Source: Hansfordia pulvinata
Lineage: Eukaryota; Ascomycota; Sordariomycetes; Xylariales
Assembly: GCA_006538405.1 (NCBI GenBank)
Contig: BJKQ01000007.1
Span: 2,480,001-2,544,000, forward strand
Length of the DNA stretch: 64,000 nucleotides
Reading direction: 5' to 3'
Shown here: positions 10,898 to 22,475 of the stretch, piece after piece
Layout: every line of letters starts with the position of its first letter
Numbering within the stretch: position 1 is the stretch's first letter
Translations under genes and position numbers: made by a program
Notes under the pieces: generated by a model
What the model was told of the DNA's origin: nothing
The model's database searches: none
The model's input: the letters and a program-made list of their open reading frames with translations, nothing else

Positions 10898-13683
10898 CGG
10901 CGGGTTGCCTTCGTCTCATGTTTCTCGACGGGCCGGCAACCCGAGCCATGCGGCCCTGGTTCCCGCAATCCCCTCTCTCCCCAACACCCCATGCTTCATG
11001 CTTTCTTATTAGATATACCTGGCGGAGCCCCGCCCAGACGGCGCAAACCGTAGGTACAGAAGCAAAAACACGAGATCTCGCGCCGTCGAGTCGAGTGCGC
11101 AAGCCCGGGAACGACGTGTGCAGTGCATTGCATGGGTAGCTCGCAGTCGCGGGGCTGCGCCCAGCTGCGTCTCCCGGTTCACGCCCGGTCGCGCCCCCTT
11201 TCCCTCTGTGCGAGCAACATACAGGTCACTATTCAGGTTGTTTCTGCAACATGTGCCATGCTGAGTCCCCGGAGAAGAGCGAGGGATATGGTTCCGTTGC
11301 GCGGGTAGAAGTATTCAATCGTCAGAAAGAAATTGAAAGAGGAATCTCTGGGAGAACTCGGTTCAAAATCCCCACGACCCCGCTCAAAGGAGCGCCGAGA
11401 ACTTGAGACGACGGACCGCACCCAGGGGAAGGGGACGAGCTCTCGGCCAGACGCGTGAGCGCCTACCAGCCCCCCCCGCCACCCCCCGCGCGCGGCTTCG
11501 TAGAGATCCAGAGCCATTTGGCCTCGTGCCTGCCTGCCTGATGGCGGGTGACCGATGCGGCCCGTGCTTGGATTGTACTCGAGTGCGCGTCGGCGGGCGA
11601 CGGGGCGTGGGTTTCGACGATGATGAGCCATCGATCTGCCTCTCCCGCTTCCTTTCTGCTTGACCTGCTGAAGGCGCACCGGCACTCTACAAGGCGGAGA
11701 TCGGCACCAGCACTCTGGAAGGCGGAGCGCGCACCAGCACACATGGAGCAGGGAGGGCGACAGCAGGGGGGTCTGGCCGCAGGCAGCCCAGCTTCGCAAC
11801 GTAAACGACGACGACGACGGCGACGACAGCCCCGCCGTGGAGCAGCCCCAGGTCAAGGTGGTGGACGTCGGACATGACCGACCCCCCAGGCGAGCGCCGA
11901 GGCGTTTCCGGGGGCCGTGTGCCATGAGATCGTCCCGTCGGGTTCGGCTGCCGGAGAGGGGAGAGCAAGCGGCCCCGGTCCCGGTCAACTTCGAGGCCGC
12001 CACCCATCCGGTAAACCATCTGCGATCTGCACGCGCGCGCCGGTTTCCCGACCGCCGACGACAACAAAACCCCCCTCCCTCTCCCCCGTCAGGATGATCC
12101 CTGCCACGGCAAGACCGTTCGACCCGGGATGAACGCTGGGCGGCGCAAAACGACACGGAGCGCCGGGCGGTCGGGGTCGGGGAGCCGGAAGCTCAGGGCT
12201 GGCTTTGTCTGGGCTTCCCCCCTATTCTCTTCACCCTTCCACCCCTTTCGCCGGCATGAGTCGTCCAGCCTCGCCGCCTCGGGCGGTGTTAGGCTGCTCT
12301 TTCCCGCTCCGCAGCACATGACCACCTAACTCACCTTGGAAGTTCGGCGTATCGTCGAAAATCTCCGGTAACATCCCCCCTCCCCCCTCCCAATCCACAA
12401 GGCCACCACCGACAGCCCGATTTAAGCAGACGTTTGGCGCGCGCACGCGCGTGGAGATTGAAGAGCTGCAGCTGCAGAAGTACCTAGAAGCAGGCCCTGA
12501 ATCTGCAGCAACAGCAGGGAGTCCGTATCTGAGGTCGCCCGCGCGCCCAGAACTGGTGGACTGGGACGCGCGCGGCAGTCAAGGTGCGTTCTGAGGGGGC
12601 CGGGTTGGCGGCGGGACCTGAATGTGCGCAGCGCATAGCGAAGACGCGTCGCGCGGTTCGGAGTCGAGAGAAGAAATGCAGCCGTGGACTTGGGAATCGA
12701 CACGATGAGCTTTCGAGAGAGTGGTGTCGTCTCATGTCACGGATTGGGCGTCGGATCTGTGCCTGACAACGTGGGCGCGCCCGGTCGAAGGTTCGACGAA
12801 GAGACATTCATCGCATGTCTGTAAGCCGACGACAAGGCGGGTGAAAGGGTAGTCGATCGACTCGACCCTGAGTCAGGTTGTGTAGGACACTAATGCAGCA
12901 AGCTTCTCTCCACGCGTGAGGACTGGCGAGTGCCTAGAAAAGATGGCCTGCTTGTGCTTCAACTGAGTCGACCGAGTTACTCTGTGAGTGTGGGAGCCGA
13001 CGAGAGGGTTGACTCGAGAGCGTGACTCTTTGCTTGATATCTGCTCCAGCGAGGTCATTAAGACCGGCTGGAATACTCAGCAATTAGAGCATGGAGGGTT
13101 CGCGCTTGGGTATGCAGCCATCGCGAACGGAATAGCCTTCCTTGCGCCATGGTCTGTGGGCAATGTAGATAGGCCTTGTCAGCTAACACGACCGGCAACG
13201 TACCCGATCGGATGGACGCCCAAGGTCAAGGCCATTTTGAAGTAAAGATTCGAAGACTGCCGAGGCCGCATGCCCAAAGCGTCGGCCGGCTGCCAGATAA
13301 TATGTACCATTGAAACCGACCGGTCTGTATATATATGTGCTGACCGTGGTTCTGCACCCATAAAGCTCCTGCGTGGTAATATAAACAGATATGTAAGTAC
13401 ACGGGTATCAGAGTTTGTACGCCTTTCCATCTTCCTGTCAACCGCTGGTTGTGTCGACTTTGTTGTCGTTGCTGCCAAACAAACCACCGCGTAGCATGAT
13501 ATATGTACTGCGATGGTTTGGGCTTAATAGACCACTGTGTGCTCCTCCCCTTGTCCCTTTTGTAGCTGTTTCGCCCTCCTTCTATTTTCTCTATTGCTTT
13601 CTCTCCTTTTCGTAGCCGTCTATGGGACCCGGCATCGGACCGGCCTTGTTTCGTTTCTCTCGTATCGGCGTGTGAACAAGTCA

Positions 13684-14831
13684 TTAGTGACCTGTAATTT
13701 GCGTCAGTTGGGCACAGGACTAAAGACAGCTGGCAGTACCTACCTGAGCCTCCAGGGATAGCGTGAGGATCGGAGCCAAAATTGCCCATACTGCTGCTGC
13801 TGGTTGACGATGAGTCTGTTGAATTGTCGGGCACCCAGTGTTGCTTTATAAACCCTTCATGGACCCCATTGTGCGCATACATGGCGGCCTGGTATTCCAT
13901 CGGGAGCAAGCCGCCGCCCTCGCAGTCAGTGTTAACCCACAAGACCTGGCCCTGGGATTTGCCGTTGATCACTAGAGGCCACGACGCGCACACGTCGGGT
14001 GTTGTCTGCTGCACGTTCTGTAGACACTTTCCCCTCTCCAAGTTGGGCGCCCAGCCGGGCCACCATTTCGGATTGGACAAGAGGCTTGTCTTTTGCCAAC
14101 CAGATGTTGTGACGATTCCACAGGACCTGTAGACGAGCCAAGTCAGCGCCAAAGACGAGAACGTCGAGAGGGTACGAAAAAACCTACCTGATGTAGTAAG
14201 GCACAAAGGTGAAGTAGCTGGGCACTGGTCAGCAAGGTTCATTCGTGGGTAGCTTGGGCGCGCATTGCGCTCGCCTCCGGACTCACCCGCAGTACTGAGA
14301 GCTATTGGTCTGGCGATAGTGCATCTCCATGGTCTCGTACATGCTCTGATCCGTGTACTGGTAGTTTGCTCCCGACATGACCCATTTTAGGGGGAACTTC
14401 TGAATGTGCTTCATCTGGTTTTTTAGGCTGTCGAAATTCCCGGCGTAGTCGGCCGGACCGGGGACGGTAAGTTCGAGGTTAGTACCGTAGGAGTTACCGT
14501 ACGAGACGGTGGTGCCGGAGTTGAGCATGCACGGCGAATTGGCGGCGCACGAGGTGTCGAAGGGCTGCTCTTTGCCAGGAAACCAGGAGGTCAGTTTCTC
14601 GCACAAAGCGACGCAATAGTTCTGACCAGGCATGCGGGCGAGGCCATCGAGACATGCGCCCTGGGCGTTGACGACGTGTTTGTGCGGGCACTCGTAGTCG
14701 TCGGTGTCCCAAGGATAATTGAGAGGGTTCGGGCAAGGAATCGTCAGGTTGTTTCTTCCGTCTTTGTCGTTGATGGACATGGACACGGCTAGACGGACCA
14801 GAGTGGCCGCCAGGAGAATCGAGAGCCGCAT
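13684..14831 (-). CDS. Secreted cysteine-rich protein of unknown function
   Basis: About 321 aa from four exons on the minus strand: 14831-14287, 14217-14188 (30 nt), 14126-13744 and 13691-13684. Donors are GTGAGT, GTAGGT and GTAGGT; acceptors are CAG, CAG and CAG; all phases agree, giving QYCG-YFTFVPYYIR-SCGIVTTSGWQK across the first two joins. Residues 1-17 (MRLSILLAATLVRLAVS) are a signal peptide. The mature protein has many Cys (TIPCPNP, DYECPHK, GACLDG, NYCVALCEKL, TSCAANSPCML, QYCG, RSCG, GKCLQN, DVCASW, TDCEGG), implying a disulfide-rich extracellular fold, and ends in a Ser/Thr-rich tail. The last exon of eight bases is the least certain: without that intron the frame stays open to 13226. 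I do not recognise the family. Confidence 0.75.
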
Positions 14832-17800
14832 GGTTGGTGGCCGCGGGGGCTATCCGGACCATCCAGGATGGAACGATCGGGTTATGGGATCTTGGGCCGG
14901 CCAGCTCTGTGGTTGCGAGGTAAGTGCACGATAAGCCAGGAGCAACACGCGCACTGCACAGACGAGTAAAAGAGGGACCGGACGGACAGATCGAAGAGGG
15001 GGGAAGCCAAGACGTCCCTGGACAGGAAACGGGGTCCGGAGCTTTCTTCTACTGCTGGAGCTCCGGGGCCTGGCTCTGGTTTTCCGACCGCGTGCGCGCG
15101 CGCGAGCTCGAGAAGGACAGTCGCCGCTCGTCGCCGCCTACGCTGCGCAAGAACCCACTGCGCAAAATTTACGTAAAGGGGCCTTTGGGCGGCGGCGAGA
15201 TACTTGGAGGTACCTGGGCGTTGGTCTCATCAGATAAGATCCAGGTTTGCCACCAAAAGGCCTACCGTTCCAATCTGATTAGATGGGTGCGAGGACCGCA
15301 GTGGGCTCAGGCGTCGGTGCCGCCCGTCAAGCGGAATCCTTCGCGGCGCTCTGCAACAGGCAGGAGAGACAGCCGCAACATGGGGTCGGCAGCGCAGCGC
15401 CGTTGATGTTGGGCTTGGTGCACGAGACTGGGTAAGAGAAGAGCGGTTGGCGAGCGGTGCCGGTGTACTCGCTGCGTGGCTGTTGCTGGCGACTTGTCGC
15501 TTGGTGGTGCCGTGGATCGGGGACCAACTCGGGCCGGCCGACGACGGGTTGGCCTGTCTGAGGCGCCCCGGCACCTCGTGGCTAGGTGGGTTGCATTGCG
15601 CATCTACCGAGACCCATTGCAGCGCCGCGAGTGAGTTTTTTTCTTCCAGCGCCAGTGGCGACAAGGCCAGGGAAAACGGGTGCCCAAACGATCAGATAAG
15701 CCGCAAGCCCTGCAACATAAATGGGGCGTGGCGCTCTCGGAGCGCCGGTGGCTGCCGATGGGCCCAAAGCAGCAAGACGTGCGCGGGTCGAGTGGACGTG
15801 ACCGCGAAACGAGTCCTTCTTTCCGGCCGGAAGGTCTTTGCGAAGGGACCAGGGGAGCAAGAGAGCTGTCGAAGGCTGTAGAGTGAAGTTGGATGGGTGA
15901 GTTCTTGAAGCCTCGAGAATGGGTCGAGCCAGATGGATCGGGTTGGTTCATTGAGGTACTGAAATACAGTAGGTACTTAGGTAAGACTCATTTATCAGGA
16001 TAAGTCCAATGCGGGAGTGTGTGAGGCCAAGGTTGACGGCACAAGACAACATAACAAGGCATGGGCGACCTGAGCCATCGCGCCTGCCGCATTCGGGCGG
16101 ATGGACGAATTGCAACTGGACAAGAGAAGGCGCAACCACCAAACAGTTCGGCCGTACCTGCCCACCTACAATACCTGCCGTCCCTGACTGAAGGCCTGGC
16201 TGCCTTCCAGCGTTTCTTGTCTCTTTTCTGTTCGTCTCTGTTCCTTTCCTTCCATGCTTTTCTTTCTGTACTGTCTTTGAGCCCCGTCGGCCTTTCGCAT
16301 CGTCTCGCTGCAAGACTTCGCCCTCTCTCGTCGGCACGACCTTTTTTTGCAGCCCCATCTGGTGATCGCCCTTTTCCCAACGCACCAACCTCGACGAGCC
16401 CACTGGGGCGACTTGTACCGCTCCAGCGCCACCCAGGCTCCTGGGCGCCGTGGCCATCACCGCTCGGGGCAAACTCAGGTACTGCAAAGTATCTCGTCTT
16501 GGTCTCGCCTGGGCCCCTTTTTCCTTTCGTCCGTCTCCTGCGCAGAGCAACCCCCGCGCCGCCACCAACACACGATGCCGCCTCTGCCGCCGCCGGGAGC
16601 TACGCGCAACTCGTGGCCGGCCTCAGCGAACTGCTGTCCGCCCCAGCCCCTCAGCTACGCGTCCATGGCCTCCCGCCCGCCGCTTTACTGCCTCGAGGCC
16701 TCGGCAACCCGACCCTGCTCGATCCAACGTCTGGCGTGTCTTCCACGAGCCCACAGCCGTCGTCTCCGAGCCCACATCCCTCGCCCACCAGTCCACCACC
16801 CCTTGCGTCTGTGAACTCGCGGCCAAGGTGACCAGGCCCCTCACCCACCGCCGCCCTCTGTGGGCTTGGTGGCGGCGTCTAGGCCGCTGAGCCGTCTTAC
16901 CCGGCTTGACGGCGTGCCTCCCTGAAATCCCCGTTTCACAGATCGGAAATAGTCTTTGAGAGTCCACAGCTTGCAGTCTGACAGGGCCAGACTGCCATCT
17001 CATGCACACGGATGGAGTTCTCAACACGACACTTTCATGATTGGAGCCCAAAGTCCCTTTGCCAAGCCGGAGACTAGCATTCACCTTAAAGTCAAAATTC
17101 GCGTGTCACACGGTGCCGACGGTGAGGTCGATTCGCATCGCTCGTAGCCCTGCCAGCCGGCTCCAGCGCACATGGGGCTCAGGAGCAGCTCCCATCGCCC
17201 GCGACCGACCTGCCGGCAGTTCTGGAGACCTCTTCAATCATGATCTACAGGAAGACACAGTCACCTCAAAGAGGCGTACGCCAGACGGACCAACTCCAGG
17301 GTTGCGTCTGGAGCAACGAGCTTGGTTTTAGCCACGTGCCTGTTTTTTGGGCGGAATTGAAAGGAATCAGCACTGCTGCTCCTTGACGTGGCCGACATCG
17401 GATGGTGTGCGGCGCGCGGCTCTGTCCCGGGGATCCGAAGAATCCTTCCATCTTATCAGATGGAAATCTGATCATGATCACGGTGGTGCAAGGCGAAAAG
17501 TCCTCAGTCGCTACGAGGCGGTTGACGTAACCGGCAGCGCTGGCGAGATGGATCGCCTCGCTGTCTGCAGACCTCACGTGGTATTAATAGCGGCTTGCCC
17601 CCCCGTGGTGGCAACATCCCACGCTTCTGAACCAACGCAACAAAAGTTTTTGTACGTGGCCTCTGTCCTTGCTCCATTCCAGGCCGCAGGGTGTCAGGCA
17701 TGGCATGGATGCCCTGCGTCATGCAGCCATGCGAGGGCGGCCCATCGCTTGCCTAACAGGTCGGCAATTGCAGGGCTCGGTCCAATCATGTCTGCGGTGG

Positions 17801-20800
17801 ATTGTTGTTCAGTCGACAATGTGGCAGCGCCGATTCTAGCGACACAAATGTGTGAGACGCCTTCGTGTGGGGGCGAGCTTGGCCACGTGACGTAGGGTCT
17901 TTGGCATCGCCCAAGGGGAAGCCCCCCAATGATCTACTCTGTGTCCTGGCGAGCTCGGTTGCTCGTAGCAGGCACCATCTCCATCACCATCCGCTACAGA
18001 ACCAAGCGAGACCCCCGCCGAGAGCTCAGGGGATGGCTCGCCATGACTGCCGAGCTCAGCAAGACCATGCGTCAAGGCTTCGCTCCAGCCTATCGTTAGG
18101 CCTTCTATCACCAGTAGCGCTTGGACGCCGGTGGCTGTCTGCCACCTTGCTGGATCATGTTCGTGGCAGTATAAGTCGAAGCACTAGTGGCCCATGTTAT
18201 CGACTGCAGCTCAGAGCTATTGCTGCGGATTTCCTCGTAGCATAAGTAAGTGTAGAGACAAGGCGTGGGTGGCACGGGATTTGTAGCAGCAATACGCGCC
18301 GGCAAGGACGCTCACCAGATATCCCTCCCGGCTACACTTCACATACGATATCCAGGCGGCAGGGGAAGGACAGAGCGGTCTGTGGGCGAGACTGGGCTGT
18401 GTCGTCGGGCGCTGTATCGTCTCCGGCCCGGCGCTCTTCGTAGATCCCGGCTGCGCTTTCGACACACGTCCTTTCTGAAGGGGCCTTGTCGCGTGTGCGT
18501 AGTGTCCGTGCCGCAGTGGAAGCCCGCGACTGGCGCTCGAGAACGATGAATGCCGGCACACGCCAACGCGACGGGCATATTCTGGCCCTGGAATGGGACA
18601 GATATAGATATACCGTAGTTAGAGATCAATGCCTCCCGAGGACCGGCCAGTTCCGCCGGGCCTCTTTCTGTCTGATTGAAGTCGCATTGACCCTCGTGCA
18701 AGCCCAGTTAGATAGTATCCAGTGCCATGAGCTGCCCCAAACTGGCTGAACCGCCCCGGATCACACACGCAGACACTCTGCGCCTACGTCGCGAGTTGGA
18801 CGTAGCTAGGTACCAGCTTGGCCTCACAGCGGTGGTCTCATCCTGTCGTAGTCCTCTAGGGTCTTCGAGGGATACAACGTCCCTTTCCTCACTCCGACCC
18901 CGACTTGCGAGTCCTTAAGACCCTGTCCAACATGGCATTCCTTCGAACCTCGGACTCGCCCTTTTGTGAACGGCGGCGCGACGCCTGGTGCCAGTCCTGG
19001 AGCTACAGCGTCGCTTGAACTCATTCTCGGTCTCTCTGGGGAGTGGTCCTCTCCGGTACCGGCATGTCCCTGGATGGCTTTTTGGCCGATCGTGAGCCAT
19101 TCCTCAGAGACGGCGAGAAGGGTCGGCCAGCCCTTCTTGTGTCCACTCTCTTCTCTGTCGTGTTCTGTGCGCACGCCGCTTGTCCTCCCCCCCCCCCCCC
19201 CCTCCCTCCGCGCTTCTTTCCGCCGTAGTGATAGCTCGGGCAAGGAGGGAGCGTGTGAGGGGGTATCAAAAGCCCATCTACCGCCCGCGCCACCTTTTTG
19301 ATCGTACTCCCTGACGAAACCGCTCGTTGCAGTCCAGATAGACTGCCTGTCGCCGTCGAGAAGAAGCTCCGGTACTCCGGGGGTCGACACTCTCGATCTC
19401 GGAGCTTTGGGGCTGGCGCTCCGTCACGCCTTTCTTAGATTGGTATCCCTTGCTGGTCAAAGAAAGAGAAAAAGAAGAAGAAGAAAAGGGCCACTCACCC
19501 CTCAGGTCGGTCCCTATTTCCTTCTTACTTCTCCGAACCAGCTTCCTCCTCTCCCGGCGGGAGCTTTTGAAAAGCAGTACCGATTCCTCGTCGAACGGCC
19601 CCAAGTCGAACCGGTTGATGTGCGGGCTTCAGTCAAGGCTTGCTTACCTAGTCATGGTTCCCTGTGCTGGGACGATAGTGGAAAAGGCATGGCGTGTGAG
19701 TCTCTCTCTGCAGAGATTTCGGCCTTCGCAGTACATTTGCCGTGATGCCCTCGTTTCCAGCGCCCGCGGGCCAGTGTCGACCTGTACTTGTTCGCCCTCT
19801 CTTGTCAGTCCCTCGGGGCTGGGAAACCAGACAGGCTGCCTCGGCGTCGCGGACCCGGCTCTCACATGTCCATGACGAGGTGAGCTGATACATGCAGTGC
19901 AGTGCAGTCCGGTCGACTGCTCACGCCACTCTTACAGGCCTGACTGACCCGGCAACTCTACAAGCCTGCGTTTCTGCGTTGCGTCGCCGAACATCACGGC
20001 ACTCAGCACCAACAAGGGTCGACCCGCGACTCCATGATCCCACAAGGAGTTGCCGAGTCAGGCAACTCAAGGAAGGAATCCGGCGTAATGGTTCCTCTCC
20101 GGGAAGAGCATTTCGCCTCCGGTGGTGGCGCAAACGATACGAGGAATGAGGCATGGCCCTGGAGGCCCATCGATGTCCCCGGTGTATCTATTTCCGGCAG
20201 ACGCTCGCTCGGTTAAGCAATAACACCAGCGCATTCGCCGACTGTTTTTCGATTTCGATTGGGATTTCGGCCACGCCACCCAAATACAGCTGCTGCTGTG
20301 GCATTGTGTCGTGAAAGTAAATCGGTACCGTATGACTAACCTCCATATATGTTTTGACTGACTACACACATACGAGTACACAAGTTTGCTTTGTCTGTGT
20401 GATGATCGTATATATATATATATATATACATAATGTGGATAAGACGGACAGCCGATAGGTACACACCAGCATCCCCGCCCATGCCGGTAGCGGATATATA
20501 TCAGTGATGGTGAGGAAGACTAGAAATATACAAGGTCCCCGGCCGATAAATACCACCCAACGACTGGTAAGGTAATAGAATAAACAGAAGTGGCGAAGAC
20601 GTGGCGAAGACGAAAAAAAAAAGCAACCGAATCTTCCTCCAAACCCCAAAACACCGGAGGGGTCCCGGGCTCCAGAGCCAAAGTTGACTTTCAAAAGACG
20701 AGAATAAAAACAAATGCAAATAAACACAGGCCCGCCCGACCTTTGATGAAACCTGCGAGTGCCGCCACCCGCCCTCAAAGGCCCCAGGCCACACAAGCAC

Positions 20801-20807
20801 TGCTTTC
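14832..20807. other. Large region without a recognisable gene, 6 kb
   Basis: No gene can be supported. A CT-rich, promoter-like tract runs from about 16205 to 16340, followed by open frames to 16831 (one reads GSYAQLVAGLSELLSAP); these may be a gene broken by base loss but cannot be assembled with confidence. A C run (19187-19202), a (TA)n array (20409-20428) and AG-rich tracts are present. The DNA is not conspicuously AT-rich, so heavy repeat-induced point mutation is not suggested. Confidence 0.4.
20409..20428. repeat. (TA)10 microsatellite
   Basis: An uninterrupted TA array in the presumed 3' flank of the minus-strand secreted protein gene. Confidence 0.9.
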
Positions 20808-21524
20808 TTATTCCGCAGGGACCGCGCGGGCCCGCGGCCACTTGGCCGGCACGGGGGGCCCCTTGGCCGGTACTGGGGCGCCTTGTTCCCGCAGTCGATC
20901 TTGAAGTAGTGCCACCTCCGGGCGAACTCGAGGCACTGGCCGCGCCGGTCCGAGAAGAGATGGGGCAGCAAGCCGCCGCTGACGGTCTCCGCGTCGTCGT
21001 CCGTGTAGGCTTGGCTGCCGGGCTTCTGGCAGTCGTCGTCGTCGCGCTTGTGGAACGTCAGCGTGCAGCCCTTGCCCAGGCTGCTGATCTTGAGGTCCAG
21101 GTGGGTCGTTATCCGCTCGTCCTCCTCCAGCGCGTTCTTGTGCGACAGCTCCTGGCACGTGACCTCGCTGTGGCCCTGCTCGTCTGCGAAGATGAGCTCC
21201 GAGTCGCACCTCGCCCGCGATGTATCCCAGGAGTATCTGGCGGTTGGGTTTTCCGGTCAGCGAGGTGGTATCCCTTTTTTTTTTTTTTCCGGAAGTCTTT
21301 CTTGAAAAGGGGGAGACGCCCAGCGGCGTGCGTAAGAAGAGAGAGGGGCAGAGGCAGGAACAGGGGAGAAAGCCATCGACTCACATAGTGAACTGCCAGG
21401 CATTGCGACCCCAAAAGGCGAGAGATGGGCCGACGAGGCCCAGCAAAAGCCAGACGGCGGCGACCGATCGCGCAGTGCTGCTGCTGCTGCTGCCGCCGCC
21501 GAGCGGTAGACTGGAAAGGCGCAT
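20808..21524 (-). CDS. Small secreted six-cysteine protein, 3' end restored by one base
   Basis: About 189 aa on the minus strand. Exon 1 is 21524-21385 and exon 2 starts at 21236; the intron runs GTGAGT to CAG, with CTGACC as a likely branch site, and joins WQFT-IYSWDTSRARC. The N-terminus has a Ser-rich stretch, then a hydrophobic helix (SVAAVWLLLGLVGPSLA), which is a signal peptide or anchor. The mature part has six Cys: RARCDSEL, VTCQEL, GCTLTF, DCQKPG, QCLEFA and IDCGNK. As written, the frame runs on to 20501 with an implausible tail. Adding one C in the run at 20875-20878 gives a neat end, NKAPPVPAKGPPVPAKWP and a stop at 20808; this is the model annotated. Function unknown; it resembles fungal secreted proteins of the small Cys-rich type. 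Confidence 0.65.
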
Positions 21525-22475
21525 GGTCTCAGGGCCTGCTTTGGATTGTGGGCTCTCCTCGGTTCTCCTTGTAAGTTGCGACTGCTTCCCCGCGGCCGTA
21601 GCAACTCTTGTTCTCTTCGTGTCGAGGTCTGCAAAAGCCAGTGTACCGATATGCGCTGTTCGTCCCAGCAGGCTGGCTTTCAATTCGGACTCGGCGGTGG
21701 ACGGGTCGTGGCCCTGTTGTAAGGCAGACACTGGCATGGAAATTGGCGGGGCTGCCGCCTCTTTTGTTTGCCTACGTCGAGGTCCCCCTCACCCCATTCT
21801 CGTTTCGACCTCTCTTGGCCCATGCTGGTCTTTACACTGCCCTGTTTCGCGGCCTCGGAACCCGCCCGGCTCGTGTGTGGTGGGAACAGTGTCGGTGCCT
21901 TGCGGGTGGCGAATTGCCCGCTGGGAAGATATCGTGGCAATATGGGTCAGCGGCGTCTGTTTCGGCGCGCAATTGCTTCTCACCCCGAAAAGAGGCTGAC
22001 TGCGCAGGAACGGTGGCGAGGTAGGAGCCTTGCCGGGTTCTGCGGGCGGTGGCGCGCGGCCGCCAAGTCCCGGCTCTTCGGGCGGACTCTCTTAATTAGA
22101 TCAGCCTGACGAGTGGTGGGAAGAGAAAGGTGAGCCAGACAGGTAACGAATCGGGACTGAGGATCGTCAGTCAGCAACAGCCCGAAAAAAACGCCCCTGG
22201 GTCGCAGCCACGAGTCGCCAGGGCTCTCCACGAGGGAGCAGAGTGAGTCCGTAAGGAGTCGGATCCAGATCGCGAAACTTTACTTTTTTTTGCGTCAGTT
22301 GCCACCACAAGCTGAGAGGCGCCGACCAGGGTCTCGTCTCGCCGGATCGCGGTCCCCGCTTCGATCGCCGACCTCTCTCGTCTATTTGTCTATGATGATT
22401 GGTACACAAGCGAACCACCCACCCTCCCACCACTTCCGCCTCTTCCCTTCTCGCAGCCCACCCGCTCGGTACTCG
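21525..22475. other. Intergenic: promoter of secreted protein gene and 3' flank of PGS1
   Basis: No coding sequence is seen. The part nearest 21525 should contain the minus-strand promoter of the neighbour, and the part near 22475 the PGS1 terminator. No clear motif stands out. Confidence 0.5.

Larger units (their letters stand above)
9478..13683. other. Gene-poor region, 4.2 kb
   Basis: No supported gene. It contains C and G homopolymers (10430-10455, 10880-10897), GA-rich tracts near 9835-9855 and CT-rich tracts. The longest open frames (10251-11012 on plus, 11233-12156 on minus) have low-complexity, Arg/Pro/Ser-rich translations without domains or splice signals, so they are not called. 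Confidence 0.5.

Noticed and set aside
11233..12156. 307-codon open frame on the minus strand
   Set aside because: Arg/Ser/Cys-rich translation typical of a chance frame in GC-rich DNA, with no domain and no start context.
13226..13683. Unspliced 3' extension of the secreted Cys-rich protein
   Set aside because: A GTAGGT donor and CAG acceptor remove the region and give a stop after GGSGH; the extension has no conserved look. Some doubt remains.
16061..16831. 256-codon open frame on the plus strand
   Set aside because: The first half is CT-rich promoter-like DNA; only the 3' part looks protein-like and no consistent gene model could be built.
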